This document shows, one piece after another, positions 24,846 through 34,108 of a stretch of DNA of 64,000 nucleotides. This stretch comes from Pigmentiphaga sp. NML030171. GTDB taxonomy: Bacteria > Pseudomonadota > Gammaproteobacteria > Burkholderiales > Burkholderiaceae_B. Below the pieces are notes generated by a model that was not told the DNA's origin, ran no database searches, and saw nothing but the letters and a program-made list of their open reading frames with translations. Within the stretch, counting starts at the first letter, position 1. Each line of letters begins with the position of its first letter. The DNA is taken from NCBI RefSeq assembly GCF_002188635.1, contig NZ_NINX01000025.1, positions 1 to 64,000 of the forward strand, written 5' to 3'. The position numbers were made by a program, and so were the translations under genes.

Positions 24846-26318
24846 TCACGGGCCGCCCGGCGTCTCCCTCACCGCCTCGTAGCGCATCAGCGTGCGGGTA
24901 CGCGCCCGCGCATGGTCCACCACGGGCAACGGGTAGTCCCGCCCCAGCCGCAGGCCGCACGCCTCCGCATCCACCGGCCGCATCGCGGCGGGGAAATGGA
25001 TGTGCCGGTCGGGCACGCGCGCCAGTTCGGGCAGGTAGCGACGGATGAAGCTGCCGTCGGGATCGAATTTCTGCGACTGGGTGACCGGATTGAAGATGCG
25101 GAACCACGGCTGCGCGTCGCAGCCCGTGGACGCCGCCCATTGCCAGCCGCCGTTGTTGGCCGCCAGGTCGTAGTCGTTCAGGTGCCGGGCGAAGTGCCGC
25201 TCGCCCCGGCGCCAGTCTATGCCCAGGTCCTTGGTCAGGAACGAGGCCGCCACCATGCGCAGGCGATTGTGCATGTAGCCGGTCTGGTGCAACTGGCGCA
25301 TCGCCGCATCCACCAGCGGGTAGCCCGTGCGGGCCTCGCGCCAGGCCTGCCAGAGCTCGGGCGCGTCGTCCCAGGACAGGCGATCGAAGGCGGGCTTGAA
25401 GCAGCCATGCACCACGTGCGGGTGGTGCCACAGGATCATCTGATAGAACTCGCGCCAGACCAGTTCCGACAGCCAGGCCTGCGCCCCCTCGCCGCCATGG
25501 CGGCGTGCCAGCGCGGCCAGTTGGCGGATGGACACGGTGCCGAAGCGCAGGTGAGTGGACAGGTACGAGACGCCCTTGCGCGCGGGATAGTCCCGGGTCT
25601 CGTGGTAGCGCGCCAGGCGGCGTTCGAAATCCCGCAGCAGCGCGCGGCCGCCCCGCATGCCGGTGGGCAGCGCCAGCTCGGACAGGTTGGTGGGCAGGAA
25701 ACCCAGCGCCTCCAGCGCGGGCGGATGCTCGCCCGGGGGCTTGGGCGCCAGGCGGGCGGCATGGCGCTCGACCGGATAGGACGCGAGCTGGAAGCCATCC
25801 GCCCGCTGCAGCCACGCTCGCCGGTACGGCGTGAACACGCTGTAGGGCTGCCCCTGCTGCGTCAGCAGTTCATCCCTGTCCAGCACCACCTGGTCCTTGT
25901 AGTCGCTGAAGGCGATGCCGCAGTCCGCCAGCTCCCGCGCCACCCGCTGGTCGCGCGCAATGGCATCGGGCTCGTAGTCGCGATTGGCCAGGACCTCGCG
26001 CACCCCGAGTTCCCGCGCCAGCCGGACGATGCATGCCGCCGCGCCGCCGTGGCGGACGATCAGGCCGCTTCCCGCGGCTCCCGCCTCGCGCGCCAGGCGG
26101 TCCAGCGCCTCGTCCAGCTCCACCACACAGGCATGGATGAACGCCACGCGTCGATCCGCGCGGGCGGGCAGGGCATCGAGAATGTCGGTATCGAAGACGA
26201 AGGCGCAATGCACCTTCCCGTAGCGGATCAGCGCCTGATGCAGCGCCGCATGGTCGAAGCTGCGCAGGTCGCGCCGGAACCACACCAGGGCGGTCCCGGC
26301 CCGCGCGTCACTCGTCAT
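24846..26318 (-). CDS. phrB: Deoxyribodipyrimidine photolyase
   Basis: A 490-residue class I CPD photolyase, which repairs UV-induced cyclobutane dimers using blue light. The N-terminal antenna domain starts ALVWFRRDLRSFDHAALHQA, and the C-terminal FAD domain shows LVWREFYQMILWHHP, GYPLVDAAMRQLHQTGYMHN and HLNDYDLAANNGGWQWAAS, all characteristic. ATG 26318 gives the normal length; its first 11 nt overlap the end of the MarR gene, so the two are co-transcribed. The gene is convergent with the UbiD gene. Confidence 0.95.
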   Translation of the reverse strand: MTSDARAGTALVWFRRDLRSFDHAALHQALIRYGKVHCAFVFDTDILDALPARADRRVAFIHACVVELDEALDRLAREAGAAGSGLIVRHGGAAACIVRLARELGVREVLANRDYEPDAIARDQRVARELADCGIAFSDYKDQVVLDRDELLTQQGQPYSVFTPYRRAWLQRADGFQLASYPVERHAARLAPKPPGEHPPALEALGFLPTNLSELALPTGMRGGRALLRDFERRLARYHETRDYPARKGVSYLSTHLRFGTVSIRQLAALARRHGGEGAQAWLSELVWREFYQMILWHHPHVVHGCFKPAFDRLSWDDAPELWQAWREARTGYPLVDAAMRQLHQTGYMHNRLRMVAASFLTKDLGIDWRRGERHFARHLNDYDLAANNGGWQWAASTGCDAQPWFRIFNPVTQSQKFDPDGSFIRRYLPELARVPDRHIHFPAAMRPVDAEACGLRLGRDYPLPVVDHARARTRTLMRYEAVRETPGGP

Positions 26319-26949
26319 GGACGGTGGCCCGCCTGCGGCGCGGCGCGGCGGCCTGCGCCCGCGCCTCGGTTTCACGCCGGGGCGCGCGGGCGCGCTGGCG
26401 CTCCACGCGCTCGGATACGCGGCGCGACAACTCCCGGGTGGATGGAATGCGCAGGCTGCGTTCCTCGGCCTTTTCCTCGTCCTCGGCCAGGTTGGCGATG
26501 ATGCCCAGCAGCACCTTGCGCGCCACACCTATTTCGTCCGCCGTCAGCCCCCGGATGCCGATGCGGTTGACGTCCTCGGCCAGCGGGATCAGCTTGCGCT
26601 CGAGCTCGCGGCCCCGGTCCGTCAGGTACACGTACATGTTCTTCTTGTTGCCCGGCAGGTGCTTGCGCTCGACGTAGCCCAGGGCCTCCATGGCCTTGAG
26701 CGCGCTGTAGGTGGTGGGCTCCATCACGCCCGCCTCGTCGCTCAGTTCGCGCTGCGTCAGCCCGTCCTGGACCCACAGGATGCGCAGGAAGGCCCAATGT
26801 CCGAACGATACGTGATGCTCGTTCAGTCGCATCTGCAAGGCGCGGACGAAGGCGCGCGTGGCGTCCTTGACGAGGTGGGCCAGGCGGTCGTTGGGCGCCG
26901 CGCGCTGCCAATGCTCCAGGATCTTGCGGGTGTCTTCGGCGGAACTCAT
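26308..26949 (-). CDS. MarR family transcriptional regulator with basic tail
   Basis: A 213-residue regulator. The winged helix is at roughly residues 55-130 (SFGHWAFLRILWVQDGLTQR, DEAGVMEPTTYSALKAMEAL, wing KHLPGNKKNMYVYLTDRG). The last ~45 residues are an Arg/Ala-rich tail (RRVSERVERQRARAPRRE) longer than usual for MarR, which may add DNA contacts. ATG 26949 sits 4 bp after GGAAG; a TTG further left is less likely. It is divergent from the Bug/Rieske/dehydrogenase operon, with a perfect dyad between them, and is translationally linked to the photolyase gene. Confidence 0.88.
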   Translation of the reverse strand: MSSAEDTRKILEHWQRAAPNDRLAHLVKDATRAFVRALQMRLNEHHVSFGHWAFLRILWVQDGLTQRELSDEAGVMEPTTYSALKAMEALGYVERKHLPGNKKNMYVYLTDRGRELERKLIPLAEDVNRIGIRGLTADEIGVARKVLLGIIANLAEDEEKAEERSLRIPSTRELSRRVSERVERQRARAPRRETEARAQAAAPRRRRATVHDE

Positions 26950-27008
26950 GGTCTTCCGGGGGGTGTGCTCGCGCAAATGATACCCGTCCGGGGGGCCTCG
27001 GAAGGGGC

Positions 27009-27051
27009 TTGAAAAATACTTAGAGCTTTAATATTATTCTTATAGCTCTAA
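27009..27051 (+). promoter_or_regulatory. Promoter and MarR-type operator ahead of the Bug/Rieske operon
   Basis: TTGAAA (27009-27014), 17-bp spacer and TATTAT (27032-27037) form a good rightward promoter in AT-rich DNA. The arms TTAGAGCT (27020-27027) and AGCTCTAA (27044-27051) are perfect reverse complements 16 bp apart and flank the -10 box. This layout fits repression by the divergent MarR protein, although direct evidence is lacking. Confidence 0.65.
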
Positions 27052-27140
27052 TAAAACCAGTGTGCCCGGATGGCTGGGACACGGTTCGCGAGCAGACACG
27101 CGCCAGGAACAAGGCGCGACATCCACCCTAGGAGACCTCC

Positions 27141-28154
27141 ATGACCCATTCCGTACACCGCCTCGTCCGAGATGCCGCCACGGCGGCCACCCGCCTGGGC
27201 CTGGTCGCGCTGCTGGGCTGTGCTCCGGCGTTGGCCAGCGCCGACGACGCGGCCGACTACCCCTCCCGCCCCGTCCGTTTCGTCGTGCCCTACGCCACCG
27301 GCGGCCTGCCCGACACGGTAGCTCGCATCATCGGCCAGCGCCTGACCGAGCACCTGGGCAAGTCCTTCGTGGTCGAGAACAAGCCCGGCGCCAACGGCGT
27401 GGTAGCCGCACAGACGCTGATGAACAGCCCGCACGATGGCTATACCTTCCTGGTCACCGACGGCTCGATGATGTCGATCAACCCGTCGCTGTACAAGGAT
27501 CTCGCCTATCAGCCCAAGCGCGACTTCATGCCGGTCTCGCTGGTGGCGACCTCGCCCCTGTTCATCGCCGCCCGCCCCGACTTTCCGGCCAATACGCTGC
27601 AGGAATTCGTCGAGCTGGCCAAGAAAAGCCCCACCGGCATCACCTACGGCTCCTCGGGCGTGGGCAGCAGCCACCACCTGACGATGGAAGCCCTGAAAAG
27701 CGCGCTGAACCTGCGGCTGGACCATGTCCCGTTCCGCGGTTCGGGCCAGGCCGTGCCCGCGCTGGTGGGCAAGCAGGTGGACCTGGTGGTGGCCGCCCTG
27801 CCTTCGCTGTCGGGGTTCGCGCAAAAGGGGCAGGCCAAGATCCTGGCCACGAATTCGCTCAAGCGCTCGACGCTGGCGCCCGACGTCCCCGCCATCTCCG
27901 AGATCGTTCCCGATTTCAATTTCGCCGTCACCGTGGGCGTGCTGGCGCCTACCGGTACGCCCCAGGCCATCGTGCAAAAGCTCAGCGTCGAGATCGCCAA
28001 GGTGGTCAAGCAGCCCGAGGTCATCAAGCAATTGCAGGGGCTGGGCATCGAGCCCGTGGGCGGAACGCCGTCCGAGTATGCGCAAGCCATCGACGAGGAA
28101 GCCCGCCGCTATGCCGGCCCCATCAAGGCCGCGGGCATCAAGCCGGAAAATTGA
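27141..28154 (+). CDS. Bug-type solute-binding receptor
   Basis: A 337-residue periplasmic receptor with signal peptide ending about residue 33 (ALAS-ADD). Typical features: PSRPVRFVVPYATGGLPDTV, VVENKPGANGVVAAQTLM, SSGVGSSHHLTMEALKSAL and a C-terminal IKAAGIKPEN. It leads a three-gene operon with a Rieske oxygenase and a Gfo/Idh-type dehydrogenase, so it probably captures the aromatic acid attacked by the oxygenase. The start at 27141 follows CTAGGAGACC. Confidence 0.92.
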   Translation: MTHSVHRLVRDAATAATRLGLVALLGCAPALASADDAADYPSRPVRFVVPYATGGLPDTVARIIGQRLTEHLGKSFVVENKPGANGVVAAQTLMNSPHDGYTFLVTDGSMMSINPSLYKDLAYQPKRDFMPVSLVATSPLFIAARPDFPANTLQEFVELAKKSPTGITYGSSGVGSSHHLTMEALKSALNLRLDHVPFRGSGQAVPALVGKQVDLVVAALPSLSGFAQKGQAKILATNSLKRSTLAPDVPAISEIVPDFNFAVTVGVLAPTGTPQAIVQKLSVEIAKVVKQPEVIKQLQGLGIEPVGGTPSEYAQAIDEEARRYAGPIKAAGIKPEN

Positions 28155-28166
28155 AGGAGAAACAGC

Positions 28167-29480
28167 ATGTTGTCGCGTGAAAAGAACGAGCGGCTGTGCC
28201 GCGTGGAGGGCGATGCCCCCATGGGCGCGCTGATGCGCCGCCACTGGCTGCCGCTGTGCCTGATCGAGGAAGTGGCCGAGCCGGACGGCGCTCCGGTGCA
28301 CGCCCGGCTGCTGGGCCTGGACCTGGTCGTGTTCCGCGACACCCAGGGCCGCATCGGCGCGCTGGATGAAAAATGCCCGCACCGGCGGGTCTCGCTGGTC
28401 TATGGCCGCAACGAGGAAGGCGGGTTGCGCTGCCTGTACCACGGCTGGAAGATGGACGTGACCGGGCAGGTGCTGGACATGGCGTCCGAGCCCGAGACCA
28501 GCCCCATGGCCTCGAAGGTGCGGACCAAGGCCTACCCCACGCGCGAGTGGGGCGGCATGGTATGGGTATTCCTGGGCACGGAGGAAGACGCGCCCGAGTT
28601 CGTCCCCCCGCCCTGGGCGCCGACCCGGGACGCCAAGGTCAGCATCGCCAAGGTCATCCTGCCCTGCAACTGGGCGCAGGTCCTGGAAGGCGCGATCGAC
28701 TCGGCCCACAGCTCCAGCCTGCACTCGTCGGACTTCGTGCCCGCCAAGGTCAGCGGCGCCGAAGCCACCGACAAGAACTGGCTGCGTCCGTCCACCGACA
28801 AGGCGCCGCGCCTGCAGGTCGAGCGCACGCCCTACGGTTTCCGCTACGCCGCCATCCGCCGCCCCATCTTCGACGCCGACACGCAGGACTACGTGCGCTC
28901 GACCGTGTTCGTCGCGCCGTTCACCGTGCTGGTCCCGCCCAACAACCTGTACAACGTCGCCAACGTGAACGTGCCCATGGACGACACCAACACGGCGTTC
29001 TACTTCCTGGCCTGGGGCCATCCCGCCAAGACGCCCGATACCGAGACCTGGCGCAAGTTCCTGCGGACGCAGATCGGCCCCGACGTGGACGAGCGCTACC
29101 GGCCCCACCGCAACCACGACAACCGCTTCTGGCAGGACCGCCAGGCGATGAAGGCGGGCAACTTCACCGGCATCACCGGCTTCCCCAACCAGGACATCGC
29201 CATGTGGGTGACCATGGGTCCCCTGGCCGACCGGTCCGAGGAAAGGCTGGGCACCAGCGACCTGGCCATCGTGGAGTTCCGGCGCCGGATGCTGGCCGCG
29301 CTGGACGAGTTCGCGTCGGGCGAGACGCCCATCGCTCTGGGAGAGAACGCCATCCCCAGGGAAATCTGTTCGTTCCAGGCCATCGTGCCCAAGTCGGTCG
29401 ACTGGCGCGAATACAAGGTGTCGCACGTGTGGGACGACGTACCCGCCCCCCAGCGACTCGACTCCAACTATGAGGTATAG
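28167..29480 (+). CDS. Rieske aromatic ring-hydroxylating oxygenase (phthalate dioxygenase type)
   Basis: A 437-residue oxygenase component. The Rieske [2Fe-2S] ligands are C70-x-H72 (EKCPHRR) and C89-x2-H92 (CLYHGWKMD). The mononuclear iron triad region is D178, H181 and H186 in AIDSAHSSSLHSSD, spaced as in phthalate 4,5-dioxygenase relatives. It would dihydroxylate or demethylate an aromatic acid with electrons from a separate reductase, which is not present nearby. It sits between the receptor gene (12 bp) and a dehydrogenase of the kind that oxidises cis-dihydrodiols in phthalate catabolism. Confidence 0.9.
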   Translation: MLSREKNERLCRVEGDAPMGALMRRHWLPLCLIEEVAEPDGAPVHARLLGLDLVVFRDTQGRIGALDEKCPHRRVSLVYGRNEEGGLRCLYHGWKMDVTGQVLDMASEPETSPMASKVRTKAYPTREWGGMVWVFLGTEEDAPEFVPPPWAPTRDAKVSIAKVILPCNWAQVLEGAIDSAHSSSLHSSDFVPAKVSGAEATDKNWLRPSTDKAPRLQVERTPYGFRYAAIRRPIFDADTQDYVRSTVFVAPFTVLVPPNNLYNVANVNVPMDDTNTAFYFLAWGHPAKTPDTETWRKFLRTQIGPDVDERYRPHRNHDNRFWQDRQAMKAGNFTGITGFPNQDIAMWVTMGPLADRSEERLGTSDLAIVEFRRRMLAALDEFASGETPIALGENAIPREICSFQAIVPKSVDWREYKVSHVWDDVPAPQRLDSNYEV

Positions 29481-29553
29481 CCCCCCCCTACGCGCTTACG
29501 CGCCCCCCCCGGGGGGCTCTACTTACGGACCGGCGGAGCCGGATCCGCGGTGC
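29481..29553. repeat. Palindromic intergenic repeat, single half-copy
   Basis: The 108-bp gap between the oxygenase and dehydrogenase genes begins with a C-run, TACGCGC, a short hairpin CCCCCCCGGGGGG, and then GACCGGCGGAGCCGGATCC. The same ordered blocks recur at 59759-59838 and, inverted, at 59924-60003. Similar GC palindromes are widespread between genes in Alcaligenaceae and related Burkholderiales. Here it interrupts an operon, so it may act as an mRNA processing or partial termination point. Confidence 0.7.
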
Positions 29554-29588
29554 CCCGGGTCGGGTCATGGATTTTCGGAGGAAGTCTG

Positions 29589-30776
29589 ATGTCGATTGCT
29601 CCATTGCGGCTGGGCGTAGCTGGGCTGGGACGCGCCTTTTCGCTGATGCTGCCGACCTTCCTGGGCGATGCGCGCATCGTGCTGGCGGCGGCTTGCGACC
29701 CTCGGGAGGCCGCGCGCGGGCAGTTCGCGCGCGACTTCGGCGCGCCGGTGCATGGCGACATCGAAGCGCTGGCGGCCGATCCGTCGCTGGACGCGATCTA
29801 CGTCGCCAGTCCCCATCAGTTCCACGCCCGTCACGCCGAGATCGCCGCGGGGCATGGCAAGCACGTGCTGGTGGAGAAGCCCATGGCGCTAGCGATGGAC
29901 GAATGCGACCGCATGATCGCGGCTTGCGAGCGCGCCGGCGTGCACCTGATCGTGGGGCACTGCCACAGCTTCGACACGCCCTACCTGAAGACCCGCGAAC
30001 TGATCGCCAGCGGCGAGTTCGGCAAAGTGCGCATGATCCATGCGCTGAACTACACCGACTACCTGTACCGTCCGCGCCGGCCGGAGGAACTGGTGACCGC
30101 AGAGGGCGGCGGCGCCATCTTCAGCCAGGCCGCGCACCAGGTGGACATCGTGCGGCTGCTGGCCGGTTCGCCGCCCACGCGGCTGCGCGCCGCGGTCGGC
30201 AACTGGGATCCGCGCCGCGTCACCGAGGGCGCCTATTCGGCCATGCTGTGGTTCGAATCGGGCGCCTACGCCTCGCTGTCCTACAACGGCTACGCGCATT
30301 TCGATTCCGACGAATGGACGGGCTGGATAGGCGAGATGGGCAACCGCAAGTCGCCCGACGACTACGGCGCCGCGCGGCGCAAGCTGGCCGCCGTGGCCTC
30401 GCCGGAGGAAGAGGCCCGCGCCAAGGCCGCCGGCACCTATGGCGGATCGGCCTACAAACCGCCGGCCGACGACGACGAGCCCCGGTCCTATCAGCACTTC
30501 GGCCCCATCATCGTGTCCTGCGACCAGGCCGACCTGCGGCCGCTGCCCGACGGCATCGCCATCCACGCCGACAACGAGAAACGCTGGGTACCGCTGGAGC
30601 GCCCGGCCGTGCCGCGCCATGAAGTGATCGACGAACTGGTGGCCGCCGTGCGGCAAGGGCGGGCTCCCCGGCACGATGGCCGCTGGGCCCGGGCCACGCT
30701 GGAGATTTGCCTGGCCATGCTGCAGTCGTCGCGGGACGGCCAGGACGTCCCGCTGGCGCATCAACCGTCCTGGTAG
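29589..30776 (+). CDS. Gfo/Idh/MocA-type NAD(P)-dependent oxidoreductase
   Basis: A 395-residue dehydrogenase. The Rossmann dinucleotide loop is at residues 6-15 ([12 protein letters not shown]), followed by the signature [15 protein letters not shown] with the conserved Lys, and [14 protein letters not shown] in the C-terminal fold. Phthalate 4,5-dihydrodiol dehydrogenase belongs to this superfamily, so after the Rieske oxygenase a cis-diol oxidation is the favoured reaction. ATG 29589 follows TTCGGAGGAAGTCTG; an in-frame ATG at 29550 lies within the repeat-derived leader. It converges with the methylase gene at 30761. Confidence 0.85.
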   Translation: MSIAPLRLGVAGLGRAFSLMLPTFLGDARIVLAAACDPREAARGQFARDFGAPVHGDIEALAADPSLDAIYVASPHQFHARHAEIAAGHGKHVLVEKPMALAMDECDRMIAACERAGVHLIVGHCHSFDTPYLKTRELIASGEFGKVRMIHALNYTDYLYRPRRPEELVTAEGGGAIFSQAAHQVDIVRLLAGSPPTRLRAAVGNWDPRRVTEGAYSAMLWFESGAYASLSYNGYAHFDSDEWTGWIGEMGNRKSPDDYGAARRKLAAVASPEEEARAKAAGTYGGSAYKPPADDDEPRSYQHFGPIIVSCDQADLRPLPDGIAIHADNEKRWVPLERPAVPRHEVIDELVAAVRQGRAPRHDGRWARATLEICLAMLQSSRDGQDVPLAHQPSW

Positions 30777-31537
30777 TCGCCGGCCGGACGCTCCAGGAAG
30801 TCCCCCACATAGACGAGGTGCTCGAACGGCAGTTCATGCCGGCCGGCCACCTCCACCAGCGTATCGAGTGTCGCGCGCAGCACCTGCTGCCGCGCCTCGC
30901 GCCCGGCATGGCAGACGATGGCCACGGGCGTGCCGCCGGGATAGCCGGCGCGCAATTCCTCCACCACCCGGACCAGGTCGGTCCGCATCGTGAACAGCAC
31001 CAGCGCGCTGCGGCTTTGCGCCAGCACCGACAGGCGGTCGCTGCCTGCATAGCCTTCGTTGGCGTTCTTGCCCAGGCTCAGGATCACCGACTGGCTCGTG
31101 GCGCCGCCCGTCACGGCGCAGCCCAGGGCGGCGTTGCCCGCGGCGAAGCTGGAGATGCCAGGCACGACCTCGGGAGCCAGATCGCGGAACGCGTCCAGGT
31201 AGCCGATCTGCGGACCGTACAGCGTCGGATCGCCCTGCGTGAGGACCGCCACGATGCCGCCCGCCGCGACGCAGGCGCGAATGGCCTGGCGGCGCGGCGC
31301 CTCTTCGGCCTCGACCTCGTCCGGCGAGGCGCGGCGTCTCGCCATGGGCGTGAACAGGCCATGGCCGGCTTCCATGAAGCGCTTGTCCGCCAGTTGTCCG
31401 GGATAGCGGGCGGGCGCGTCGGCCTGGCCCAGCACCAGGTCGGCCTCGCGCATGATGCGGTCGGCCCGCAGGGTCAGATGGTCGGGGTCTCCCGTGCCCA
31501 GGCTGACGAGATAGAGTTTGCCGGGTTGGGACGGCAT
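30761..31537 (-). CDS. SAM-dependent tetrapyrrole methylase (precorrin-6A synthase CobF-like)
   Basis: A 258-residue TP-methylase. Family signatures are [19 protein letters not shown] (SAM-binding loop), [16 protein letters not shown] and [16 protein letters not shown]. Relatives methylate uroporphyrinogen-derived precorrins; CobF removes the C1 acetyl group while methylating. No other cobalamin gene lies in the window, so the methylase is either displaced from its pathway or works on another tetrapyrrole. It is preceded by a strong TAGGAGGAACC site and follows the LysR gene by 9 bp on the same strand. Its 3' end overlaps the dehydrogenase gene end by 16 bp. Confidence 0.78.
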   Translation of the reverse strand: MPSQPGKLYLVSLGTGDPDHLTLRADRIMREADLVLGQADAPARYPGQLADKRFMEAGHGLFTPMARRRASPDEVEAEEAPRRQAIRACVAAGGIVAVLTQGDPTLYGPQIGYLDAFRDLAPEVVPGISSFAAGNAALGCAVTGGATSQSVILSLGKNANEGYAGSDRLSVLAQSRSALVLFTMRTDLVRVVEELRAGYPGGTPVAIVCHAGREARQQVLRATLDTLVEVAGRHELPFEHLVYVGDFLERPAGDYQDG

Positions 31538-31546
31538 CGGTTCCTC

Positions 31547-32509
31547 CTAGCGGCCGGTCCGCCACATGCCGTCGCGCGCCATCCTGTCCACGATCTCGCC
31601 GATCAGGCCGGCGATGGCCGATACGGCCTTGCCGGGCCCCTTGGTCTTGGCGAAGACCAGCGCGACGGTGCGCTGGAACGGCGGGTCGACGATGCGGGCG
31701 GCCTGCACCTCGCCCTTGGCGACCTCGGTCCACACCGCGTGCAGCGGCAGCACCGTGTACAGCCGCTCGCGCGCGACCAGCGAGGTCTGGAGCGGCAATG
31801 AATCGGCCTCGATCACCGGGGCCAGCGTGATGTGCTCCTGGCGCGCCATGGAATCGAGCGCGGTGCGCAGCCCGTTGGGGGCGCTGGGCAGGATGAAGGG
31901 CAGCTCGTGCAAGGTGCGGAAGGACACTTCCTCGTGCGCGGTCAGGCGATCGCCCGCGGGACCGATCAGGTAGCTGTCGACGGTGGCCAGGCACTGCTCG
32001 TGCTCGGGCAGCGTGCCACCGTAGCGGTACAGGATGCCGATGTCCACGCGCGCATCGGCCAGCCATTCCTCCACCTGGCCGCTGGAGCCTTCCAGTACTT
32101 TCAGGCTGACGCCGGGATAGCGGGCCCGCACCTCGGTAAAGAGCTGCCCCACCAGATGGTGGCCGATGGACGGCAGGGTGCCCAGCGTGACGCGGCCGCT
32201 GGCGTCGCGCGCCTGCTCGCGGATCTCGTTTTCCAGCTGTTCGGCGTCGGCCAGCAGCGCGCGGACCTGGGGAAAGATGCGCTGCCCCACGTCCGACAGC
32301 TCCACGCCCCGTCCGGTGCGCACGAACAGCCGCGTGCCGCACTCGCGCTCGAGCGCGTTCAACTGCCGGCTGAGCAAGGATTGGTTGCTGTTCAGGAACA
32401 GGGCCGCGCGCGTCAGGCTGCCCAGCTCGCCGATCGCGAGAAAGGCCCGCCATTTCTGCAGGCTGGCGGTGACGTCCAGTTGGATGCTGGTGGCTTTCGG
32501 GTGCTGCAT
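31547..32509 (-). CDS. LysR family transcriptional regulator
   Basis: A 320-residue LysR-type regulator with the HTH at residues ~15-75 (LQKWRAFLAIGELGSLTRAA, FLNSNQSLLSRQLNALERE). The effector domain follows. Unusually for LysR, it is co-directional with both flanking genes: an enoyl-CoA hydratase gene 82 bp upstream and the methylase gene 9 bp downstream. Its target is therefore unclear. ATG 32509 has no strong ribosome binding site; extra in-frame codons upstream lack homology. Confidence 0.88.
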   Translation of the reverse strand: MQHPKATSIQLDVTASLQKWRAFLAIGELGSLTRAALFLNSNQSLLSRQLNALERECGTRLFVRTGRGVELSDVGQRIFPQVRALLADAEQLENEIREQARDASGRVTLGTLPSIGHHLVGQLFTEVRARYPGVSLKVLEGSSGQVEEWLADARVDIGILYRYGGTLPEHEQCLATVDSYLIGPAGDRLTAHEEVSFRTLHELPFILPSAPNGLRTALDSMARQEHITLAPVIEADSLPLQTSLVARERLYTVLPLHAVWTEVAKGEVQAARIVDPPFQRTVALVFAKTKGPGKAVSAIAGLIGEIVDRMARDGMWRTGR

Positions 32510-32591
32510 CGCAAGCGGCGCTCGTCCGGGAAAAGAAGACGAGTTTATACCCGCCCGCGCATCGCGGGACGCCCCGCCCCGCGCCAGGCTC

Positions 32592-33368
32592 CTACCGCCC
32601 CTTGAACACCGGCGCCCGCTTCTCGCGGAACGCGGCCTGCGCCTCGGCGGCATCCTCGGTGGTGGCGATGATCGCCGTCATGTCCTGTTCGTAGCGATAG
32701 CCGTCGCGCAGGCTCATGTCCTCGATGGTGTTCAGCGTGTGCTTGCCCATGCGCGTGGAGACGGGGCTCTTGGCGGCGATGACGCCGGCCATCTCCATGG
32801 CGGCGGGCAGCAGGTCCTCCGGCGCGGTGCAGGCCTCGACGATGCCCAGCCGGTAGAGCTCGGTGGCCGGCACCCGGTACCCCGTCAGCATCATGCGCCG
32901 CAGCAGCGAATGGGGAAACAGGCGCATCGCGTGGCGGCATCCGCCCAGCAGGCCCACGTCGACCTCGGGCAGGCCCAGCGTGGCGCGCTCGGAAGCGATC
33001 AGCACGTCGGCCGAGGCCACCATGGCCAGCCCCGATCCCAGCGCCGGGCCGTTGATGGCCGCGACCACCGGCTTGGCGCACTCGCGGATGGCATGGAAAC
33101 ACTCGCGGGTGCGGCGCAGGTGCGCGGGCAGGTCGCCCGGCCCCTTGATCACGTCGGCCCGGCCTTTCAAGTCCGCGCCCGCGCAGAACACCTTGCCCGC
33201 CCCCGTCAGCACGACCACCCGGACGTCGGGCGTCTCGGATATCCAGTCCAGCGCCGCGGTCAGCTCGTCGTTCAACACACGGGTCAGGGCGTTGACGGGC
33301 GGGCTGTCCAGGGTCACCAGGGCGACGTGGCCGTCCACCCGCAGCTGCAATTGCTTGAATTCGTTCAT
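32592..33368 (-). CDS. Enoyl-CoA hydratase/isomerase family protein
   Basis: A 258-residue crotonase-fold protein of standard length. Oxyanion-hole segments are GKVFCAGADLKGR and INGPALGSGLAMVASADVLI; the catalytic-Glu region reads LGLPEVDVGLLGGCRH. It would hydrate or isomerise an acyl-CoA thioester. A longer frame starting at 33431 is possible, but ATG 33368 matches the family start (MNEFKQLQLRVDGHVALVTL). It is divergent from the carboxymuconolactone decarboxylase-like gene, with a 152-bp gap. Confidence 0.88.
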   Translation of the reverse strand: MNEFKQLQLRVDGHVALVTLDSPPVNALTRVLNDELTAALDWISETPDVRVVVLTGAGKVFCAGADLKGRADVIKGPGDLPAHLRRTRECFHAIRECAKPVVAAINGPALGSGLAMVASADVLIASERATLGLPEVDVGLLGGCRHAMRLFPHSLLRRMMLTGYRVPATELYRLGIVEACTAPEDLLPAAMEMAGVIAAKSPVSTRMGKHTLNTIEDMSLRDGYRYEQDMTAIIATTEDAAEAQAAFREKRAPVFKGR

Positions 33369-33520
33369 GGAAAAGGTCGTGGTCGTGGGCAGGATACGCA
33401 GCGAGTCTAGGCGCGCGCGCCGCCCGCGCAAAGGCGGGCCCGGTCAAGGCTGCTATGCGCCCCGCGCCATAGCGCGCGCGGGCGCCGCGCCCGATAATGC
33501 GGCGAAGACGAGAGGAGCCC

Positions 33521-34108
33521 ATGCCCAGAATCGACCTGCCCACGCCCGAAACCATGAGCCCGGAACAACGCCGGGTGCACGACAAAGTCATCGCCGGCAA
33601 GCGTGGCCGGCTGCGGGGGCCGCTGCGCGCCGCGCTGTACAACCCCGAGCTGGCCGACCGCTGGTCGGCGATGGGCGAACTGCTGCGCTACGACACCACC
33701 CTGCCGCCCCGGCTGTCGGAACTGGCCATTCTGGTCACCGCCCGGGCCTGCAGTTCCCCCTTCGAATGGGCCGCCCACAAGACCGAAGCCGAGAAGGCGG
33801 GCGTGGAAGACTGGATCATCGAGGCGCTGCGCGAACAGCGCATCCCCAATGAACTGGCGCCGGACGACGCGCTGGTGGTGCGCTACGCCAGCGAGCTGAA
33901 CGCCCGCCGGTCGGTGTCCGACGCCACCTATGCCGCCGCGCTGGCCCGCTTCGGCGCGCGCACGGTGGTGGAACTGACCGCGCTGGTCGGCTACTACACC
34001 CTGGTGGCGATGACGCTGAACGCGCACGAGATCCCGCTGGAGCCCGGCGTCGTCGCCGCCTTTCCGCTGCCCCAGGACGACCCGGCGGTATGGGGCCAGA
34101 GGCAATGA
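33521..34108 (+). CDS. Carboxymuconolactone decarboxylase family protein
   Basis: A 195-residue all-alpha protein of the CMD/AhpD-like superfamily. The core segment LSELAILVTARACSSPFEWA leads into HKTEAEKAGV, the conserved helix pair. It lacks the CxxC redox motif of AhpD, so an isomerase/decarboxylase or unknown role is more likely than peroxidase support. The start at 33521 follows AGAGGAG. Its stop overlaps the start of the lactonase-like gene as ATGA (34105-34108), so the two are translationally coupled. Confidence 0.85.
   Translation: MPRIDLPTPETMSPEQRRVHDKVIAGKRGRLRGPLRAALYNPELADRWSAMGELLRYDTTLPPRLSELAILVTARACSSPFEWAAHKTEAEKAGVEDWIIEALREQRIPNELAPDDALVVRYASELNARRSVSDATYAAALARFGARTVVELTALVGYYTLVAMTLNAHEIPLEPGVVAAFPLPQDDPAVWGQRQ

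Noticed and set aside
27048-29426. A 792-codon leftward frame opposite the Bug and Rieske genes
   Set aside because: Both genes on the other strand have full motif support; the long frame follows from high GC at third positions.
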